A stretch of 64,000 nucleotides of DNA from Merdivicinus sp050943495 (GTDB lineage: Bacteria > Bacillota > Clostridia > Oscillospirales > Ruminococcaceae): NCBI GenBank assembly GCA_050943495.1, contig JBMNPH010000007.1, forward strand, positions 1 through 64,000, in the 5' to 3' direction. Position 1 is the stretch's first letter, and every line of letters begins with the position of its first letter. A program made the position numbers and the translations under genes. A model generated the notes under the pieces. That model saw nothing but the letters and a program-made list of their open reading frames with translations. It did no database searches and was not told the DNA's origin. Positions 59,289-64,000 of the stretch are shown one piece after another.

Positions 59289-60758
59289 TTATTTCTTGCG
59301 AAGACGGATCATTTTCACTTCATGAGGCTGCAGGATATCTTGTCTGGAATACGGTTTGCCAACAGGAATTGAAAGGCGTTTCCAACTCCGCTGAGGCTGG
59401 CTGATCGACTTTAAATGATCCAGTTCGCACTTGGTCGGATATTCCGGTGCACCCATTGCAACCCAATTATCAAAAACAGAAGTATCCTGATTCAAGGATG
59501 AAACTTCCTCCTCATATTCGCCCTCCAGATCCAAGTCAAAAGACACTGTCTCAACCTTATCCTGGAATACATGATTGCGGCTAAGAGGAGTTAGCTTACT
59601 GCGATCCCCCAATGCAAAAGCATCCTGATAATAACAATAATTCCAAATCAGAACGCAATAATCATCGCCAGTTCTGGAAACCAGATGATTTTCGTCCGCA
59701 ACGAGAATTTCATCCCCCAGCTTTGACAGAAAGTAATAAGCCCAATAGGAAGGTTTTTTCAATCCAGAAGGATTCATCATTCCGAATCCTCCATGGAATT
59801 GATAGAGATTTGCGCCCTGTTCCTCAAAAACATCCGTAAAGGTCCAGAAACCAAGCGAATTTACTTTCTGAAAATTCATTGAAATATTGTAGAGAATAAA
59901 CGGCGCCATAAACATGGTATCATGAATCAAATCACGCGGACTGGGCGAAGAATTCCACTCTGTCAAATGAATTTCAGCCTGCGGATAGGGAGATTGATCG
60001 ACAATCTCCCGTATCATACTCAAATGCTGAATCGTAGAATCCTGTTTCATATATCCCATCTGCTTATTTCCCTCGGTATCCAACGGCCAATAGGTTGGAT
60101 ATGGATGCGCGGAGAAAAAGTCAATTGGCAAATGCTTGTCATCACAGAAGCGGATAAAATTCTTGAGCCATTGCAAATCTTCCCGGAAGTCAGCACCGCT
60201 GGTTGATGGGCCTCCGACACGCAAACGCACATCAATTTTTTTGACTGCCTCAACAGATACCTCATACAGATGGCAATACTCTTCAAATGTTCCGCGCCAG
60301 AAAGAACCGAGGTTCGGCTCATTCCATACCTCAAAATACCAAGTAAGTACTTCCTCGATTCCATAGCGATCGATTGCATGGCGAACAGTCGCCTCTACCA
60401 ACTCGGCCCACTTTCCATAATCTACAGGAGGTGCACCATTCCCCTTCCACCAGAAAACTGTTCCGCACTGGGTAGCCAACTGAGAAGGCATGAAACCGAA
60501 TTCCATAATCGGTTTGATTCCTACCGAAAGCAGGAAATCAAACAGTTTATCAAAATATCCGAAATAAAATTTCGGTTTTCCATTCTCATCCTCCTGATAG
60601 ATTCCCATATCATCATGGAAAATCCCATGGAATCGAATGTATTCAAACCCGATTTCCCACTGCAACTCCCGCAATTGATCTTGCCAGTCCGCTCGTAGAC
60701 CTTCTGCTGCACGACCTGCTGTCACACATTTTGTATAATATCTGCTGTTTTCCAACAT
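59289..60758 (-). CDS. Glycoside hydrolase family 39 enzyme (beta-xylosidase-like)
   Basis: The 489-residue protein has a TIM barrel followed by a small beta-sandwich. Glu147 in YFEVWNEPNLGSFW is the acid/base and Glu267 in AEIHLTEWNSSP the nucleophile of clan A enzymes. The opening WQDQLRELQWEIGFEYIRFHGIFHDDMGIY is a GH39 hallmark. There is no signal peptide, so it acts on imported sugars, as a beta-xylosidase or iduronidase-type enzyme. It is 18 bases after the upstream gene. Confidence 0.94.
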   Translation of the reverse strand: MLENSRYYTKCVTAGRAAEGLRADWQDQLRELQWEIGFEYIRFHGIFHDDMGIYQEDENGKPKFYFGYFDKLFDFLLSVGIKPIMEFGFMPSQLATQCGTVFWWKGNGAPPVDYGKWAELVEATVRHAIDRYGIEEVLTWYFEVWNEPNLGSFWRGTFEEYCHLYEVSVEAVKKIDVRLRVGGPSTSGADFREDLQWLKNFIRFCDDKHLPIDFFSAHPYPTYWPLDTEGNKQMGYMKQDSTIQHLSMIREIVDQSPYPQAEIHLTEWNSSPSPRDLIHDTMFMAPFILYNISMNFQKVNSLGFWTFTDVFEEQGANLYQFHGGFGMMNPSGLKKPSYWAYYFLSKLGDEILVADENHLVSRTGDDYCVLIWNYCYYQDAFALGDRSKLTPLSRNHVFQDKVETVSFDLDLEGEYEEEVSSLNQDTSVFDNWVAMGAPEYPTKCELDHLKSISQPQRSWKRLSIPVGKPYSRQDILQPHEVKMIRLRKK

Positions 60759-60776
60759 GATTCCTCGTTTCCACGC

Positions 60777-62408
60777 TTATTCATACCGGAAGGAAATTGT
60801 ACGATCGAAATTCGTCATGCCGGTAAAGTACAGATTCATATTCTGACGGCTTGGCTCTACAATACCACTCCGGCTACGGATATAGGTATTGTCAGCAAAT
60901 CCAGGACCAAATGTCAGATGTTCCTTGCCATCATCCAGTTCCACATTACCTTCTTTCACAATCAGCTGCATGCCGGGCTGAGCAGCACATGCAAAATGGC
61001 TGTTGGTTACTTCAACATTTGCCGGAATACCGAACTCAAATTTGAACGGAATTAAATCGCAGCCTTCTGCACGAACGCGCAGATCTACACCATTTTCCTG
61101 CTCAATCAGGTCCATTGTTACCTTCAGATGCGCTACAACCAGCGTACCACGCTTACTGTGATCCATTTCGTTCCACAGCGAAGAGCCAGGGAACTCGCCG
61201 AAGGGCAAACGATAGGTGCCATCTGCATCCATGGTCATCCGGTAACCTTCTTCCGTTTTCTCCAAAGTTTGGGTCAACAGATTGCGCAGATTGAAATAGC
61301 TGATGCCGATTCGCAGATAAACGCACATTTCTCCGAGCTGAACGGCAAAAGGTGTGGGGTTATCCCGAATGAAGGAGGCTGTAAATTTGCCTTGGCGGAT
61401 ACGTGCGATGCCAGAATGCGGATACAGAATGCTGTATTTTTCCGGAACCTTGGGTGCATACTCAGGAAGTGCTTCCCATTCCGGATAAAGCAGCATAAAT
61501 CCCCACAGATCGCTCAAATCTTCATGGTAGCGGATCAAAGAATCCAGAATCATGGCAGCAAAGCCGAAATATTCCGGAATATTGCACTTTGCAGCCAGAT
61601 AATAGTAAAGGAAGTAATAACGGTTCGGAAGCATCCGCTGGCCGTTATCCTGGCGGGTGGAGTTCATGGTGAAGACGCTGCCATCCGGCTCATAGAAAGT
61701 CATCATCATATCCAAATTGCGGCGGGCATAGCTCAGATAGCTGTCATCGCCGAGAAGTTCCGCAATCAGAATCATCGCATAGTCATTTACGGTATTATAG
61801 ACGCCGGCAGAACGTTCTGTAAATTCACCGTCTTCGCTGCAGTCCACACCCTCTGCAAGATAATCCTGCGCCCGTTTAAAGAAGTGTTCTTTTCCGGTAA
61901 GTTTCCAAGCAATCAAAAGAGCACTGGTATTTACCCAACGATGGTTAGGGGTATGGAATCCGCCTTTATAAACACCTTCCGCACATACTTCAATTAAAGC
62001 GCCCAATTTTGCCTTGATGTCAGGTGCTTCGCCGGCACGATCCATAATTTGATAAGCGCGCCACAAAGTCTGAATGCCGAAAGAAGTATCCGGTGCAGAG
62101 AAGAAGTTACAGTCAGAAAGGTCAAAAGTACCATCAGGACGGCGATAATTCTCGCAGAATACAAACGCCGCATCAATTGCTTTGCGAACATCTTCATTAT
62201 GGTAATAAGCACTTTCTTTCATGCAGTAGGCAAGGATCAGGGGTTCCAGTGCATTCATACCGGACTTCTGAGAAGCCCATCCTGCATAGGGGTCCCAAAT
62301 GCCGCCATACTCGCGGCGGGATTCATCCAATACCTGATTGCGGAGAATATTCGCAACCTGACGGTCACTGTGTTCGAGGAAGAGTGCTTTTTTTTGCTGA
62401 TAGTTCAT
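60777..62408 (-). CDS. Predicted alpha/alpha-toroid glycan enzyme, unassigned family
   Basis: From the ATG at 62408 (after AAAGGAGACAG) the protein has 543 residues; the frame upstream of it holds no ribosome site. Residues 1-300 are repeated helical pairs typical of an (alpha/alpha) barrel, as in glucuronyl hydrolases and heparinase-like lyases (WVNTSALLIAWKLTGKEHFFKRAQDYLAEG, VYNTVNDYAMILIAELLGDDSYLSYARRNLDMM). Residues about 340-540 are beta-rich. The protein is cytosolic. I cannot give a family; some GH154-like or DUF-type proteins share this order. Its place in a GH39-GH43 operon points to a role in trimming uronic- or arabino-xylo-oligosaccharides. Confidence 0.72.
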   Translation of the reverse strand: MNYQQKKALFLEHSDRQVANILRNQVLDESRREYGGIWDPYAGWASQKSGMNALEPLILAYCMKESAYYHNEDVRKAIDAAFVFCENYRRPDGTFDLSDCNFFSAPDTSFGIQTLWRAYQIMDRAGEAPDIKAKLGALIEVCAEGVYKGGFHTPNHRWVNTSALLIAWKLTGKEHFFKRAQDYLAEGVDCSEDGEFTERSAGVYNTVNDYAMILIAELLGDDSYLSYARRNLDMMMTFYEPDGSVFTMNSTRQDNGQRMLPNRYYFLYYYLAAKCNIPEYFGFAAMILDSLIRYHEDLSDLWGFMLLYPEWEALPEYAPKVPEKYSILYPHSGIARIRQGKFTASFIRDNPTPFAVQLGEMCVYLRIGISYFNLRNLLTQTLEKTEEGYRMTMDADGTYRLPFGEFPGSSLWNEMDHSKRGTLVVAHLKVTMDLIEQENGVDLRVRAEGCDLIPFKFEFGIPANVEVTNSHFACAAQPGMQLIVKEGNVELDDGKEHLTFGPGFADNTYIRSRSGIVEPSRQNMNLYFTGMTNFDRTISFRYE

Positions 62409-62421
62409 GGTTCTGTCTCCT

Positions 62422-64000
62422 TTATCTCTGCACAAAATGCAGTTGATTCTGGTTATTGTCCGAAACCAGCGTCATTTCGCCAGTCCGGTTATCCCAAAGC
62501 AGGTCGCATCGAGTATCAACCTGACAATATGGTTCACCATCGCGCAGCATCTGATCAAAACCGCCACACGCAAACCGATCGATTTCCCCATTTTCATCTG
62601 TATGAAGGGCTACAACGCCAACATAGGTGCCAGTAAACCGATGTCCTTTGCTTTGAATATCAAAGTGTTCCGGTTTGCCGGAAAGAACTGACCGACTATC
62701 TGTCAGCACAATAGTTCCGTCCTCCAAAACTGCGCCATTTGGAACTGCATTTTTGCGGATTCCATTTTCTAACAGCCATTTCAGATCAAAAGGATGTACT
62801 TTTGCATATTTAGCAATTTCTTCAAATTGTGCGGTGCAATCCTGACCATCAAAGTCATGGGTTGCAATTCCATCAATAAAAACCGGATTGCTGCGAGCTG
62901 CCCGCAGCAAAAACGCGAGGGTCTCAGGCTTGGAATACTCCGGCCCGATAAACAGCATTTGATGGAATACATGTCCATTATAGCAGATTTTCCCATCGCA
63001 ATCTATGGTCAAAATGCCCGAATCAATCTTTGCACTTGGTACTAATGCACAAATAACGCCTGCATTCCACAGTTCATCGCACTTTTCCATAATGAAGAGT
63101 CCGCCGTTGATATCATGGCTGTTGCGGAGATATGCATGTGGATACCAGTTGGTCAGAGCCGGACGTCCAAATACCACCAGAAGATCCATTTGCGGACGCG
63201 GCAGATTTAATGCATTCAGCAGACGGATTCTTGTTTCAATTTTCCGCATATTGTCCAGAAATTCATCATTTTCCATATCAAAGCGATGTGGACGGACATC
63301 ATGGTAGGCGTGATAATGAATTCGAACGCCGTAACGGGCATCCCGCATTGCCTTTTCGTAAATGCATTCGGGAGTTGTTTTGGCATAATACATGTCATAA
63401 AGCACCGGTTTTGGATGAGAGCAACAGATTCCCATTCGGACAGGATAACAAATATCTTCATCAGTTTGCCCGTATTCACGGGGCAAATCCCACCACATAC
63501 AGCCAGTCTGCCAAATCTCGTCATTGCTGAGCGAATTATGATAGGTATTGTGAAGGCCGTGGAATACGCCATCTCCATAAGTCCGGCGTGCCTCATCTGC
63601 AACAAAATTTTCCACCTTGATGACATTGTCCTTCAAAACATCGAAGTAGCGGTTAATGGCAGCCATCCGGCGGCTGTCCTCTCCTTCGGGAATCCAACGC
63701 ATATCCAGAATGCAATCGCGCAGAGAGGTTCCAGTTTTTTCCTCATAATACCGGGCAAAACCTTTGCCATACAAACGCTGGCGGAATTTAATTCCCTTTT
63801 GAAAAATCTCAACCGCATGGATAATATTGATGGATTTGAACTCATCCAGTCCAACGCCGTCAAAGGGAATATCCCGATAATAACCAATAATTTTGCGGAA
63901 GCTCTTTTCATAGTAATCCGTATACAAATCCGGACTTTGGAAGGCATGTGCAGTCAAAAAATAGATGGTTTTATCTGCATATTCCGGTCCAAGATCAACA
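62422..64000 (-). CDS. Glycoside-hydrolase-like protein, truncated by the window edge
   Basis: The frame is open at the end of the window, so this is the C-terminal part (at least 525 residues visible). The first part read resembles a TIM-barrel hydrolase (YYRDIPFDGVGLDEFKS, with a Asp-Glu pair at a strand end). A second domain (about residues 270-420) reads like the glutamine-amidotransferase-like beta-galactosidase trimerisation domain (MDLLVVFGRPALTNWYP; HVFHQMLFIGPEYSKPETLAFLLRAA). The remainder is a beta-rich tail. This order is like GH42 and relatives, but the motifs are not those I know for GH42. It is co-transcribed with the downstream enzymes. Confidence 0.7.
   Translation of the reverse strand, partial: VDLGPEYADKTIYFLTAHAFQSPDLYTDYYEKSFRKIIGYYRDIPFDGVGLDEFKSINIIHAVEIFQKGIKFRQRLYGKGFARYYEEKTGTSLRDCILDMRWIPEGEDSRRMAAINRYFDVLKDNVIKVENFVADEARRTYGDGVFHGLHNTYHNSLSNDEIWQTGCMWWDLPREYGQTDEDICYPVRMGICCSHPKPVLYDMYYAKTTPECIYEKAMRDARYGVRIHYHAYHDVRPHRFDMENDEFLDNMRKIETRIRLLNALNLPRPQMDLLVVFGRPALTNWYPHAYLRNSHDINGGLFIMEKCDELWNAGVICALVPSAKIDSGILTIDCDGKICYNGHVFHQMLFIGPEYSKPETLAFLLRAARSNPVFIDGIATHDFDGQDCTAQFEEIAKYAKVHPFDLKWLLENGIRKNAVPNGAVLEDGTIVLTDSRSVLSGKPEHFDIQSKGHRFTGTYVGVVALHTDENGEIDRFACGGFDQMLRDGEPYCQVDTRCDLLWDNRTGEMTLVSDNNQNQLHFVQR

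Noticed and set aside
61128..61997. A 289-codon plus-strand open frame inside the toroid enzyme gene
   Set aside because: Shadow of the minus-strand gene; no ribosome site and no family-like sequence.
1..64000. CRISPR array, insertion sequence or prophage
   Set aside because: No regularly spaced direct repeats with spacers, no transposase or integrase and no phage structural gene were seen.

Overview
The window looks like a chromosomal segment of a spore-forming, low-to-mid GC Firmicute of class Clostridia, most likely an Oscillospiraceae/Ruminococcaceae-type gut or plant-fibre bacterium. The signs are strong AGGAGG-type ribosome binding sites, some GTG and TTG starts, sigma-A promoters, a SAM-I riboswitch on metK, spoVT, an rnpM/ylxQ-containing nusA-infB operon, and many glycan-uptake genes under YesM/YesN-type or AraC-type control. 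The taxonomic call is inference. I see no insertion sequence, prophage, CRISPR array or rRNA.

Layout. (1) 1-8.7 kb: a glycan module with two LplB/YtcP-type ABC permeases, a solute-binding lipoprotein and a large unassigned sugar-processing protein, facing a convergent two-component system (YesM-type kinase, AraC-type regulator). (2) 9.0-16.1 kb: a six-gene minus-strand operon (VTC polyphosphate-polymerase-like domain, DUF4956, Cthe_2159-like lipoprotein, NAGPA-type phosphodiester glycosidase, small membrane protein, small alarmone synthetase). It lies next to an OmpR-type two-component system, and three TTAAGTT direct repeats sit at its promoter. (3) 16.3-19.9 kb: a TetR regulator, then a coiled-coil protein, FtsH and an HdeD-like protein, the last three translationally coupled. 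(4) 20.2-25.7 kb: spoVT, a membrane AraC-type sensor-regulator, and a divergent GH95-type enzyme. (5) 25.8-27.9 kb: a MerR-kinase fusion followed by an ECF transporter S component.

(6) 27.9-33.1 kb: recD2, two unrecognised membrane proteins, and metK with promoter, SAM-I aptamer and terminator. (7) 33.2-39.6 kb: a TVP38-like protein, two TrkA proteins, lexA, comF, a GntR regulator, panT-coaX and convergent bioY with a BirA-type operator. (8) 39.6-46.3 kb: ftsE-ftsX followed by two tandem PcsB/EnvC-like M23 hydrolases and a CtpA protease, plus a CdaR/PucR-type regulator. (9) 46.6-55.1 kb: rimP-nusA-rnpM-ylxQ-infB-rbfA-nrnA-truB-ribF and two tRNA-Leu genes, followed by a duplicated structured element. 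(10) 55.3-64.0 kb: a minus-strand glycan operon (truncated GH-like protein, alpha-toroid enzyme, GH39, GH43, MFS transporter, DUF4037).

How the genes fit together: the two ends of the window are carbohydrate-utilisation loci. The middle is housekeeping (translation initiation, ribosome maturation, division-linked wall hydrolysis, cofactor uptake) interleaved with stress and envelope modules. The least ordinary pieces are the VTC-to-alarmone-synthetase operon with its direct-repeat promoter, the MerR-kinase fusion with its ECF S component, and the structured repeats after the tRNA-Leu genes. All functions were assigned by reading the sequence; no database search was run.
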